64,000 nucleotides of DNA from CADCTB01 sp963768975 (GTDB lineage: Bacteria > Actinomycetota > Acidimicrobiia > Acidimicrobiales > AC-14). Of this stretch, positions 1-7,001 are shown piece by piece. The stretch is from assembly GCA_963768975.1 (NCBI GenBank), contig CAVYKB010000002.1, positions 124,001 through 188,000 of the forward strand, in the 5' to 3' direction. The notes under the pieces were generated by a model. That model was not told the origin of the DNA. It made no database searches and was given only the letters and a program-made list of their open reading frames with translations. Every line of letters begins with the position of its first letter. The first letter of the stretch is position 1. A program made the translations under genes and the position numbers.

Positions 1-668
1 GTCTCGGGCGTCGGGGCCAGCGTGAACGGCGTCGACCGCACGGCGTCCACACCCTGCGCCATGGCCGTGAGCGTGTCACCGTCGGGCAGGACCCGGGTGC
101 CGTCTGGCTGCAGCGCCGGCGGGGCATGGACCGGGAAGACCAGCGACAGGCCCAGCTTCGGGGTGACGTGCACCTCGGGCATGTGCAGCAGGTGGGTGAC
201 GAACCTGTCGACGGTGGTGCGGGTCAGCCGGTCGCGCAGCTCCACCCGGACCGGATAGACACCGTCACGGGGAGGCAGCAGGACGCGGGACGGATCGCGT
301 GGCAGCGTGGGGTCGCGCACCGGGACGGTCACGATGACGTCGCCGTTCGACTCGGGCCGCAGGGCGGCGAGCGGCACCGGTTGCAGGGTGACATGCGGCG
401 TGTCCGTCATGCGGTCGGCAAGGGTCTCGCCGAACTCCGACCGGGTCGCCACCGCCGGGAACACGGTGAGGACGAACTCGAGCTCGGAGGCGCCGGTGGG
501 GCGGTCGACGCGGACCCGGACACCGAAGTCGCCGCCGATGGGCACCCAGGGGGTCTGGGCGACGAAGGTCAGGCGGCCCCGGCCGGCGGGAGGGGCCGGC
601 TGAGCGCCGGCCGGGCCGGCCATCGCGGCCACGAGGAGCACCAGGAGGGCGATGGCCCGAGCCTTCAC
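1..668 (-). CDS. Exported DUF6049-like protein, N-terminal part (runs off window)
   Basis: The frame stays open from a GTG start to the left window edge, about 222 residues, so the C-terminal part is missing. The N-terminus is a clear signal peptide (KAR, a hydrophobic run, then a cut near AGAQPAPP). The visible mature part is a beta-rich, Pro-rich domain with phrases such as VYPVRVELRD and LVFPVHAPPALQPDG. These resemble the long actinobacterial exported DUF6049 proteins usually encoded between pcnA and murJ; pcnA lies nearby here, which supports the call. The GTG start overlaps the stop of the GNAT gene as GTGA, so the two are probably co-transcribed. Function is unknown, though a link to murJ-dependent envelope assembly is often suggested by its location. 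The family assignment is from motif memory and context. Confidence 0.72.
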   Translation of the reverse strand, partial: MKARAIALLVLLVAAMAGPAGAQPAPPAGRGRLTFVAQTPWVPIGGDFGVRVRVDRPTGASELEFVLTVFPAVATRSEFGETLADRMTDTPHVTLQPVPLAALRPESNGDVIVTVPVRDPTLPRDPSRVLLPPRDGVYPVRVELRDRLTRTTVDRFVTHLLHMPEVHVTPKLGLSLVFPVHAPPALQPDGTRVLPDGDTLTAMAQGVDAVRSTPFTLAPTPE

Positions 669-1387
669 CCGAGCCACCGGTGGAGCACGGACAGCTGGAT
701 GGGCTCCTCGCGGAATCCGAGAGACAGGTACAGGCGGAGGGCGGCGTCGTTGCCCAGCTGGGTGTTGACCACGGCCTCGGACACCGCCTTGCGCCGCAGC
801 CACCGCAGGCCGTCGATGGCCAGCGCCCGCCCCAGGCCACGGCACCGGTGGTCGGGGTGCACGGCCAGGCGCTGGAGGTAGCCCTGGTTGCCGCTGAGCC
901 CGGTCACGGCGTAGGCCAGGATCGGGCCGTTGCGCCGGGGTACCGCCACCCGGAAGCGGCTGACGGGTGTCGCCTCGATGGCCTCCCGCAGACCCTCGAT
1001 GTCCAGCCGCCAGAAGGGGGCGAAGGAGCCGGCGTCCACCTCGAGCACGGGCGGCCAGTCGGCGCTGCGGCCCCGGCGCATGGGCACGCCGACGTCGGGG
1101 GCGGTGGGCACGTTCTCCAGGGCGTGGCTGAGGAGGTGGAGGCGCTCGTAGGTCTCGAAGCCGACGGCCTTGAACCCGGGCTGCTCGGCCGGCGCCAGCG
1201 CGCTGGTCACCACCTGCTCGAACCCCCGCGCCGCCAGGGCTCCGATGCAGCGTTGGAGGAAATCGACCGACGGCGTGCCGGCGGGAGCGAGCGGCGCCAG
1301 GTAGGCGATCCGACCGTCACCGCGCCAGGGACCGGCTCGGGCCCGCTCCCACCCCCACTGGAGGACCTCGGCGGCCACGGTTGCCAT
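665..1387 (-). CDS. GNAT family N-acetyltransferase
   Basis: A 240-residue protein whose C-terminal half is a GNAT acetyl-CoA-binding domain. The motif A stretch LQRLAVHPDHRCRGLGRAL has the R/Q-x-x-G-x-G/A pyrophosphate loop, followed by the VNTQLGNDAALRLYLSLGF motif B, where an Asn-Ala-Leu-Tyr-x-x-x-GF pattern is typical. The N-terminal half is a degenerate second GNAT-like fold. The substrate cannot be read from the sequence. The gene is transcribed away from pcnA and overlaps the exported protein after it by four bases. The ATG start leaves a 46-base divergent promoter region shared with pcnA. Confidence 0.85.
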   Translation of the reverse strand: MATVAAEVLQWGWERARAGPWRGDGRIAYLAPLAPAGTPSVDFLQRCIGALAARGFEQVVTSALAPAEQPGFKAVGFETYERLHLLSHALENVPTAPDVGVPMRRGRSADWPPVLEVDAGSFAPFWRLDIEGLREAIEATPVSRFRVAVPRRNGPILAYAVTGLSGNQGYLQRLAVHPDHRCRGLGRALAIDGLRWLRRKAVSEAVVNTQLGNDAALRLYLSLGFREEPIQLSVLHRWLG

Positions 1388-1433
1388 TTCGGCCCAATCG
1401 TACCGGCGGAGCCTCCTTGTAGCGTGGGTCGCG

Positions 1434-2804
1434 ATGGTTCCCGAGCGCCTCCGACCCCTCCTCGATGAAGCCGCGCCTCTGGCCGAGCGGTTCGCCGCCG
1501 CCGGCTGGCGGCTCTACCTCGTCGGCGGCAGCGTGCGCGACGCCATCCTCGACGTGCCCGTCCAGAAGGACCTTGACTTCACCACCGATGCCCGGCCGGA
1601 TGACATCGAGGCCGTCGTCAGGGGCTGGGCCGACGCCGTGTGGGACCAGGGCCGGCGCTTCGGCACCATCGGGATCAGGAAGGGCGACCGCCTCTACGAG
1701 ATCACCACCCACCGGGCCGAGGCCTACACGTCGGACTCCCGGAAGCCTGTTGTCCAGTTCTCCGACGCGGTGGAGGCCGACCTCTCGCGGCGCGACTTCA
1801 CCGTGAACGCCATGGCGCTGAGCCTGCCCGACGCCGAGCTGATCGACCCCTTCGGCGGGCTCGACGACCTGGCCGCGTACCGCCTACGGACTCCCCTGTC
1901 GCCCGTCGAGTCGTTCACCGACGACCCCCTTCGCATGCTGCGGGCGGCCCGCTTCATCAGCGGTCACCACTTCCTGCCCGACTCCGAACTAGTCGAGGCG
2001 GTGAAGTCGCTCCGGGGCCGGCTGGAGATCGTCTCTGCCGAGCGCATCCGCGACGAACTCGACAAGCTGCTGGTGGTCGAGTCGCCGGCCGACGGCTTGT
2101 GGTTCCTCGTCAACACCGGCCTGGCCGAGGAGTTTCTCCCCGAGCTGCCCGCCCTCGCCCTCCAGCAAGACCCTGTCCACCGCCACAAGGACGTGCTGGC
2201 CCACACCATCGCCGTGGTCGAGAAGGCCAGCCCCGACAAGATCCTGCGCCTGGCCGCCCTCCTCCACGACATCGGCAAGCCCAAGACCCGCTCCTTCGGC
2301 AAGGGCGGGGTGACTTTCCACCACCATGAGGTGGTCGGCGCCCGCATGGCCGAGGAGCGCATGCGAGCCCTGCGCTACCCGGAGCACGAGATCGCGGACG
2401 TTCGCCGGCTGGTCGAGCTGCACCTGCGCTTCCACGGCTACGGCGACGACGTGTGGACCGACTCAGCCGTCCGGCGCTACGCCACCGACGCCGGCCCCCT
2501 GCTCGACAGGCTCAACGAGCTGACCCGCTGCGACTGCACCACCCGCAACCAGCGCAAGGCAGCCGAGCTGAGCCGGCGCATGGACACGCTGGTCGAGCGC
2601 ATCGCCCACCTGCGCGAGCAGGAGGAACTGGACCAGATCCGCCCCGACCTCGACGGCAACCAGATCATGGAGCACCTCGGCATCCCGCCGGGGCGCGACG
2701 TCGGCCAGGCCTGGAAGTTCCTCTACGAGCTACGCCTGGAGGAGGGCCCCCTCGGCGAGGAGGAGGCCAAGCGCCGGCTCGATGCGTGGTGGGCCAGCCG
2801 GTAG
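1434..2804 (+). CDS. pcnA: CCA tRNA nucleotidyltransferase / poly(A)-polymerase family
   Basis: Adds or repairs the 3'-CCA end of tRNAs using CTP and ATP. The 456-residue length fits actinobacterial class II CCA enzymes with an extra HD domain. The N-terminus has the nucleotidyltransferase signature GGSVRD at residues 31-36 and the metal-binding DLD at 46-48. The middle holds the RNA and nucleotide-recognition region (SAERIRDELDKLL). An HD phosphohydrolase domain follows, with LLHDIGKPKTR around H278-D279 and the further FHHHEVVGARMAEER. The C-terminal helical part contains GREV/I-like IPPGRDVGQAW. It starts ATG and is transcribed divergently from the GNAT gene. A strong hairpin follows its stop. 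I see nothing broken. Confidence 0.95.
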   Translation: MVPERLRPLLDEAAPLAERFAAAGWRLYLVGGSVRDAILDVPVQKDLDFTTDARPDDIEAVVRGWADAVWDQGRRFGTIGIRKGDRLYEITTHRAEAYTSDSRKPVVQFSDAVEADLSRRDFTVNAMALSLPDAELIDPFGGLDDLAAYRLRTPLSPVESFTDDPLRMLRAARFISGHHFLPDSELVEAVKSLRGRLEIVSAERIRDELDKLLVVESPADGLWFLVNTGLAEEFLPELPALALQQDPVHRHKDVLAHTIAVVEKASPDKILRLAALLHDIGKPKTRSFGKGGVTFHHHEVVGARMAEERMRALRYPEHEIADVRRLVELHLRFHGYGDDVWTDSAVRRYATDAGPLLDRLNELTRCDCTTRNQRKAAELSRRMDTLVERIAHLREQEELDQIRPDLDGNQIMEHLGIPPGRDVGQAWKFLYELRLEEGPLGEEEAKRRLDAWWASR

Positions 2805-2816
2805 CCCCCCGTCGTT

Positions 2817-2859
2817 CTGGTTGCAGTTACCCGCGCATATGACGGGTAACTGCAACCAG
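2817..2859. terminator. Long intergenic hairpin between convergent genes
   Basis: A perfect 17-bp inverted repeat (arms 2817-2833 and 2843-2859, beginning CTGGTTGCAGTTACCCG) with a 9-base loop. It sits between the convergent pcnA and TolB/RTX genes and is probably a bidirectional transcription terminator without a T-run. The outer arm CTGGTTGCA is shared with the hairpin near 10.57 kb, so the two belong to one element family. Confidence 0.7.
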
Positions 2860-2875
2860 TTCGGTCAGGGGCGGG

Positions 2876-4159
2876 TCACGACAGGCGGGCCGGGCACTCG
2901 CCCACGACGCCGTTGAAGGCGCACCGGTCGGCGCCGGCGCCGGGGTCGATCCGGTCGGCCGGCTCGGCGGAGAAGCTGTCGTCGCCGGGGCCACCGGAGG
3001 TGAAGTCGATGCCGGCGCCGCCGATGAAGGAGTCGTTGCCGAGGCCGCCGAACAGCTGGTCGTTTCCGGTGCCGCCGATGATCTGGTCGTTGCCGCCAAA
3101 GCCGTAGACGATGTCGTTGCCGCCGCGGGCGTCGATGCGGTCGGGGCCCTCGGTGCCGCAGATGATGTCGTTGCCCTCGGTGCCCGTGGTCACCACGCCG
3201 GGGACGGCGTAGTGGGTGCACAGCGGCTGCCAGTCACAGCGCTGCTCGACGGCAGTGTTGTTGGTGATCCGGCGCACGTCGCTGCCGTCGGTGGCGCTCA
3301 TGGTGAAGACCTCGCCGAAGTTGGTGGCCCCGTCGCGCTGGCTGTTCCAGCCGATACGGGCGCCGTCAGGCGACCAGAACGGGAAGATGTCGAACGGACC
3401 GACCAGGTTGGTCAGCCGGACGACATTCGTCCCGTCGGCGTTCATCCGATAGATCTCCTCGCCCTGCGCGTCGTCCCGCCGGCTGTGGAAGGCGATCATC
3501 GACCCGTCGGGCGACCAGTTCGGCCACGAGTCCTCCACGCCGAAGTTGAGCGTGCGGTTCACCACGTTGTTGCCGAAGGAGTCCATGGTGTGGACGTCGG
3601 CTGCGGCGTCCTGGCGGCGACTGCTGAACGCGATGGTCGTCCCCTCGGGGTTCCAGGACGGAAGGGAGTCTTCCTGCGGGGTGCTGGACAGGGAGGTGGT
3701 GCCGGTGCCGTCGACGTTGATCTTGTAGACCTCGAAGCTCAGCCCGGGAATGCTCCTCTGGTAGACGATCTGCGAGCCGTCCGGGTGCCAGGCACCGCTG
3801 CTGGCGTCATTGGTGAACGTCAGCTGCTGGACGTTGCTGCCGTCCGCGTCGGAGATGAAAAGGTTCGTGCCCCCGGCCCGGCCGCTCTCGAAGACGATCT
3901 TGCGGCCGTCCGAGCGCCACCGGGGCCGGCTGTCGCTGGCGGCGTTGTTGGTGATGTTGGTCGGGTTGACCTCGGTGCCGGTGGAATCGAAAAGGAAGGT
4001 CTCGAAGTTGCCCGTCCGGTTGCTGGCGCAGGCGATCTTGCCGTTGGCCCCTGGGAAGGCCGCACCGACGGGGGCCACATTGGCGACCAGCCCCGTGCCC
4101 ACCATCGCCGCGGCCCCGAATACGAGCGCGACCTTCTTCTTCACGTTGTGCGTGGACAA
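2876..4159 (-). CDS. Secreted TolB-like beta-propeller protein with C-terminal RTX calcium repeats
   Basis: A 427-residue exported protein. The chosen TTG start (4159) is preceded by a G-rich Shine-Dalgarno and gives STHNVKKKVALVFGAAAMVG, a typical signal peptide. The centre is a WD40-like PD40/TolB propeller: repeated blades such as SRPRWRSDGRKIVFES, PSWNPEGTTIAFSSRR and PNWSPDGSMIAFHSRRD. The C-terminus is a string of hemolysin-type nonapeptides (GGNDIVYGF, GGTGNDQLFG, GGLGNDSFIGG) that bind calcium outside the cell, ending in a Cys-containing tail (RCAFNGVVGECP). The propeller/RTX fusion suggests a secreted, calcium-stabilised surface or extracellular protein. No type I secretion genes are nearby, and the signal peptide implies the Sec route. 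Its substrate is unknown. Confidence 0.82.
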   Translation of the reverse strand: MSTHNVKKKVALVFGAAAMVGTGLVANVAPVGAAFPGANGKIACASNRTGNFETFLFDSTGTEVNPTNITNNAASDSRPRWRSDGRKIVFESGRAGGTNLFISDADGSNVQQLTFTNDASSGAWHPDGSQIVYQRSIPGLSFEVYKINVDGTGTTSLSSTPQEDSLPSWNPEGTTIAFSSRRQDAAADVHTMDSFGNNVVNRTLNFGVEDSWPNWSPDGSMIAFHSRRDDAQGEEIYRMNADGTNVVRLTNLVGPFDIFPFWSPDGARIGWNSQRDGATNFGEVFTMSATDGSDVRRITNNTAVEQRCDWQPLCTHYAVPGVVTTGTEGNDIICGTEGPDRIDARGGNDIVYGFGGNDQIIGGTGNDQLFGGLGNDSFIGGAGIDFTSGGPGDDSFSAEPADRIDPGAGADRCAFNGVVGECPARLS

Positions 4160-4263
4160 AGGTTTCCCCCCACCTGTTGGAATCCGGTTTTCGCACAGCC
4201 TAATGGCGGATCTCCCGAGCATGTGCGCCGGCGGGAGTAGCCGGCGGACCTCCTTCTGGCAGA

Positions 4264-4291
4264 TGACGGTCCGGGGCGGCGGCCGTACCGT
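4264..4291 (+). promoter_or_regulatory. Putative sigma-70 promoter for a leaderless histidine kinase transcript
   Basis: A TGACGG -35-like hexamer and a TACCGT -10-like hexamer are separated by 16 bases, and the -10 ends six bases before the ATG of the histidine kinase. No Shine-Dalgarno sequence lies in front of that ATG. The arrangement predicts transcription starting at or next to the start codon, which is common in actinobacteria. This is a prediction from sequence only. Confidence 0.4.
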
Positions 4292-4297
4292 ATTCAC

Positions 4298-5431
4298 ATG
4301 AGCCGCAGGCCGCCGGCCCTCGACGTCGCCCTGGCGGCTGGGATCGCCGTGGTCCAGGTCGTGGGCACCGCCCTGGCCGGTCGCCATCAGGTGGACCGCG
4401 ACTCCTTCGACCTCCTGGCCGGGCTGCTGCTTGTCGCCGGGCCGGCGTCGCTCGTGGTGCGGCGGCGGTACCCGGTGGCCGTCTACGGCATCGCCTTCTC
4501 CACCACCCTGGCCTACGTCGCCCTCGGCTACCCGGCGGGGCCGACCTTCTTCGGGCTCATCGCCGCGTTTCTCACCGTGGTCGTAGCCGGACATCGAGTG
4601 GTGGGATGGTCCGGGCTGGCCGTCGGCTACGTCGCCTTCATGCTGGCCGACGGTGACGTGCCCGGCTGGATCCCTGCCGTGGGGCTGGCCGCCTGGCTCC
4701 TGGTCCTGGCCGCCGCCGGCGAGGGCATCCGCGTCCGCCGCGACCGGGCGGCGGAGTCGGCCCGGTCCCGGGAGGAGGAGGCCCGCCGGCGGGCCAGCGA
4801 GGAGCGCCTCCGCATCGCCCGGGAACTTCACGACGTGCTGGCCCACAACATCTCGCTCATCAACGTGCAGGCCGGCGTGGCTCTCCACCTCATCGAGGAG
4901 CAGCCCGACCAGGTCCGCACCGCCCTGACCGCAATCAAGGCGGCCAGCAAGGACGCCCTGGGCGAGCTGCGATCAGTGCTCGACGTGCTCCGAATGACCG
5001 GCCCGGGAGGCCGGCCCGTGAGCGAGGTCGACGAGGGTGCGCCCCGGGCACCGACCGCCGGGCTGGCCGACCTCGACCGGCTCGTCTCGGGCGCCGCCGG
5101 CGCCGGGATCGACGTGCGGGTCGTCACCGAGGGCACGCCCCGGCCGTTGCCACCCAGCGTCGACCTGGCCGCCTTCCGCATCGTCCAGGAAGCGTTGACC
5201 AACGTCACCCGCCACGCCGGCCAGGCGACGGCCACCATCTCCTTGACCTACGGCGAGGCTGCGCTGACCGTCTCGGTGGAAGACGATGGGCGGGGGGCTT
5301 CAGCGAACGGATCGGGAGGCGGGAACGGGATCCGGGGCATGAAGGAGCGGGCGTCTGCGTTGGGCGGGGCGCTTGAGGCGGGGCCGAAGCCCGGCGGGGG
5401 CTTCCGCGTGCGGGCGTCGCTACCCGCATGA
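4298..5431 (+). CDS. NarL-type sensor histidine kinase (HisKA_3)
   Basis: A 377-residue membrane sensor. Residues about 1-140 form several hydrophobic helices of an N-terminal membrane sensor region, followed by a charged coiled coil (RDRAAESARSREEEARRRA). The dimerisation/phosphoacceptor motif is ARELHDVLAHNIS with His178. The HATPase domain at the C-terminus has FRIVQEALTNVTRHA (N box), VEDDGRGAS (G1) and GNGIRGMKERASALGG (G2). It overlaps the response regulator by ATGA, so the two form a two-component system. The signal is unknown. The downstream ABC exporter suggests control of export or of antimicrobial stress, but that is only context. Confidence 0.9.
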   Translation: MSRRPPALDVALAAGIAVVQVVGTALAGRHQVDRDSFDLLAGLLLVAGPASLVVRRRYPVAVYGIAFSTTLAYVALGYPAGPTFFGLIAAFLTVVVAGHRVVGWSGLAVGYVAFMLADGDVPGWIPAVGLAAWLLVLAAAGEGIRVRRDRAAESARSREEEARRRASEERLRIARELHDVLAHNISLINVQAGVALHLIEEQPDQVRTALTAIKAASKDALGELRSVLDVLRMTGPGGRPVSEVDEGAPRAPTAGLADLDRLVSGAAGAGIDVRVVTEGTPRPLPPSVDLAAFRIVQEALTNVTRHAGQATATISLTYGEAALTVSVEDDGRGASANGSGGGNGIRGMKERASALGGALEAGPKPGGGFRVRASLPA

Positions 5432-6093
5432 TCCGCGTCCTCCTGGCCGACGACCAGGCCCTCGTGCGGGCCGGGTTCAGGGCCCTGCTCGACGCTCAGC
5501 CCGACATCGAGGTGGTGGGCGAGGCCGCCGACGGCGACCACGCGTTCCGCCTGACCATGGAGCTGCGGCCCGACGTCGTGCTCATGGACATCCGCATGCC
5601 CGGGCGGGACGGGCTGGAGGCCACCCGCATGATCGCCGGCGACGATCGGCTGGCCGGCGTCCGCATCGTCATCCTCACCACCTTCGAGCTCGACGACTAC
5701 GTCTTCGAGGCCATCCGCGCCGGCGCCAGCGGGTTCCTGGTCAAGGACACCGAACCGGTTGAGCTGCTGCGCGCCGTGCGCGCCGTCGCCGCTGGCGACG
5801 CCCTGCTCTCGCCCGGCGTGACCCGCCGGCTCATCGGCGAGTTCGCCAGCCGGGCCAAGGAGCCGGCGCTCGGGCACGAGCTCGACCGCCTCACGGACCG
5901 GGAGCGGGAGGTCATGGCCCTCGTCGGCGCCGGCCTCACCAACGAGGAGATCGCCGAGAAGCTGTACATGAGCCCGGCGACGTCGAAGACGCACGTGAGC
6001 CGGGCAATGGTGAAGCTCGGTGCCCGCGACCGGGCCCAGCTGGTCGTCTTCGCCTACGAGTCCGGCCTCGTCCGCCCGGGCTGGAGCGGCTAA
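5428..6093 (+). CDS. NarL/FixJ family response regulator
   Basis: A 221-residue DNA-binding response regulator. The receiver domain (1-120) has the acidic pair after VLLADDQAL, the phosphoacceptor Asp54 in VVLMDIRMPG, and the conserved Lys in GFLVKDTEP. The C-terminal LuxR helix-turn-helix reads LTDREREVMALVGAGLTNEEIAEKLYMSPATSKTHVSR, shown here as two overlapping halves of the standard motif. It is translationally coupled to the preceding kinase. Likely targets are its own operon and the ABC exporter 158 bases downstream, because the spacing leaves room for a separate promoter there. Confidence 0.93.
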   Translation: MIRVLLADDQALVRAGFRALLDAQPDIEVVGEAADGDHAFRLTMELRPDVVLMDIRMPGRDGLEATRMIAGDDRLAGVRIVILTTFELDDYVFEAIRAGASGFLVKDTEPVELLRAVRAVAAGDALLSPGVTRRLIGEFASRAKEPALGHELDRLTDREREVMALVGAGLTNEEIAEKLYMSPATSKTHVSRAMVKLGARDRAQLVVFAYESGLVRPGWSG

Positions 6094-6251
6094 CCGCTGT
6101 GCCGATTACCAGGTCGCACTGCTCCCCCTGCGCCGGTGACTCATGGGGCCGGCGGCGCGCAGCCCACCGGTAGCGCCTACCACCATGGGCGCAGGCGGGA
6201 AGCCTCCGCTCGACCGACGACCGCCGGCGCCGGCAGGCGGACGATGAATCC

Positions 6252-7001
6252 ATGACAGCGACGACGACGACAGCCACCCGCGTGGCGGCCCGGGCGGTCC
6301 ACGCCACCAAGATCTACGGGTCAGCCGGCACGGAGGTGAGCGCCCTCGACGACGTGACGGTCGACCTCCGCGGCGGGCGGTTCACGGCCGTCATGGGGCC
6401 GTCCGGCTCGGGAAAGTCGACGCTCATGCACTGCGTCGCCGGCCTCGACATGCTGACATCCGGCCAGGTGTTCCTCGGCCCGCTGGAGCTCGGCTCGCTC
6501 TCCGACAAGGAGCTCACCGTCGTGCGCCGGGAGCAGGTGGGGTTCGTGTTCCAGGCCTTCAACCTGCTGCCCACCCTGTCGGCTCTCGAGAACATCACCC
6601 TGCCGCTGGACCTGGCCGGCAGGAAGCCCGATCGCGACTGGCTGGACAACGTCGTCGCCACCGTCGGCCTGGGTGACCGGCTGGCCCACCGTCCGTCCGA
6701 GCTGTCGGGCGGCCAGCAGCAGCGGGTCGCCGTCGCCCGGGCCCTGGCCAGCCAGCCGCAGATCGTCTTCGCCGACGAGCCGACCGGCAACCTGGATTCC
6801 CGGGCCGGCGCCGAGATCCTCGGGTTTATGGCCGCCGCCGTTTACGACATGGGCCAGACGGTGGTGATGGTCACCCACGACCCAGTGGCGGCTTCGTACG
6901 CCGATTCAGTGATCTTCCTGGCCGACGGCCGGGTGGCCGGCACGCTCGAAAACCCGACGCCGCAGACCGTCCTCGACGCTCTCAAGTCGCTGAAGGGGTG
7001 A
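6252..7001 (+). CDS. ABC transporter ATP-binding protein (LolD/MacB type)
   Basis: A 249-residue ATPase subunit that pairs with the FtsX-type permease encoded right after it. Walker A is GPSGSGKST, the Q-loop is FVFQAFNLLPTLSALEN, the signature is LSGGQQQRVAVARALA, Walker B is IVFADEPTGNLDS, and the H-loop is VMVTHD. The family powers lipoprotein release, peptide or antibiotic export, or cell-division signalling. Its stop overlaps the GTG start of the permease (GTGA). It lies downstream of a histidine kinase/response regulator pair, as many antimicrobial-peptide detoxification systems do, but the substrate is not readable. Confidence 0.93.
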   Translation: MTATTTTATRVAARAVHATKIYGSAGTEVSALDDVTVDLRGGRFTAVMGPSGSGKSTLMHCVAGLDMLTSGQVFLGPLELGSLSDKELTVVRREQVGFVFQAFNLLPTLSALENITLPLDLAGRKPDRDWLDNVVATVGLGDRLAHRPSELSGGQQQRVAVARALASQPQIVFADEPTGNLDSRAGAEILGFMAAAVYDMGQTVVMVTHDPVAASYADSVIFLADGRVAGTLENPTPQTVLDALKSLKG

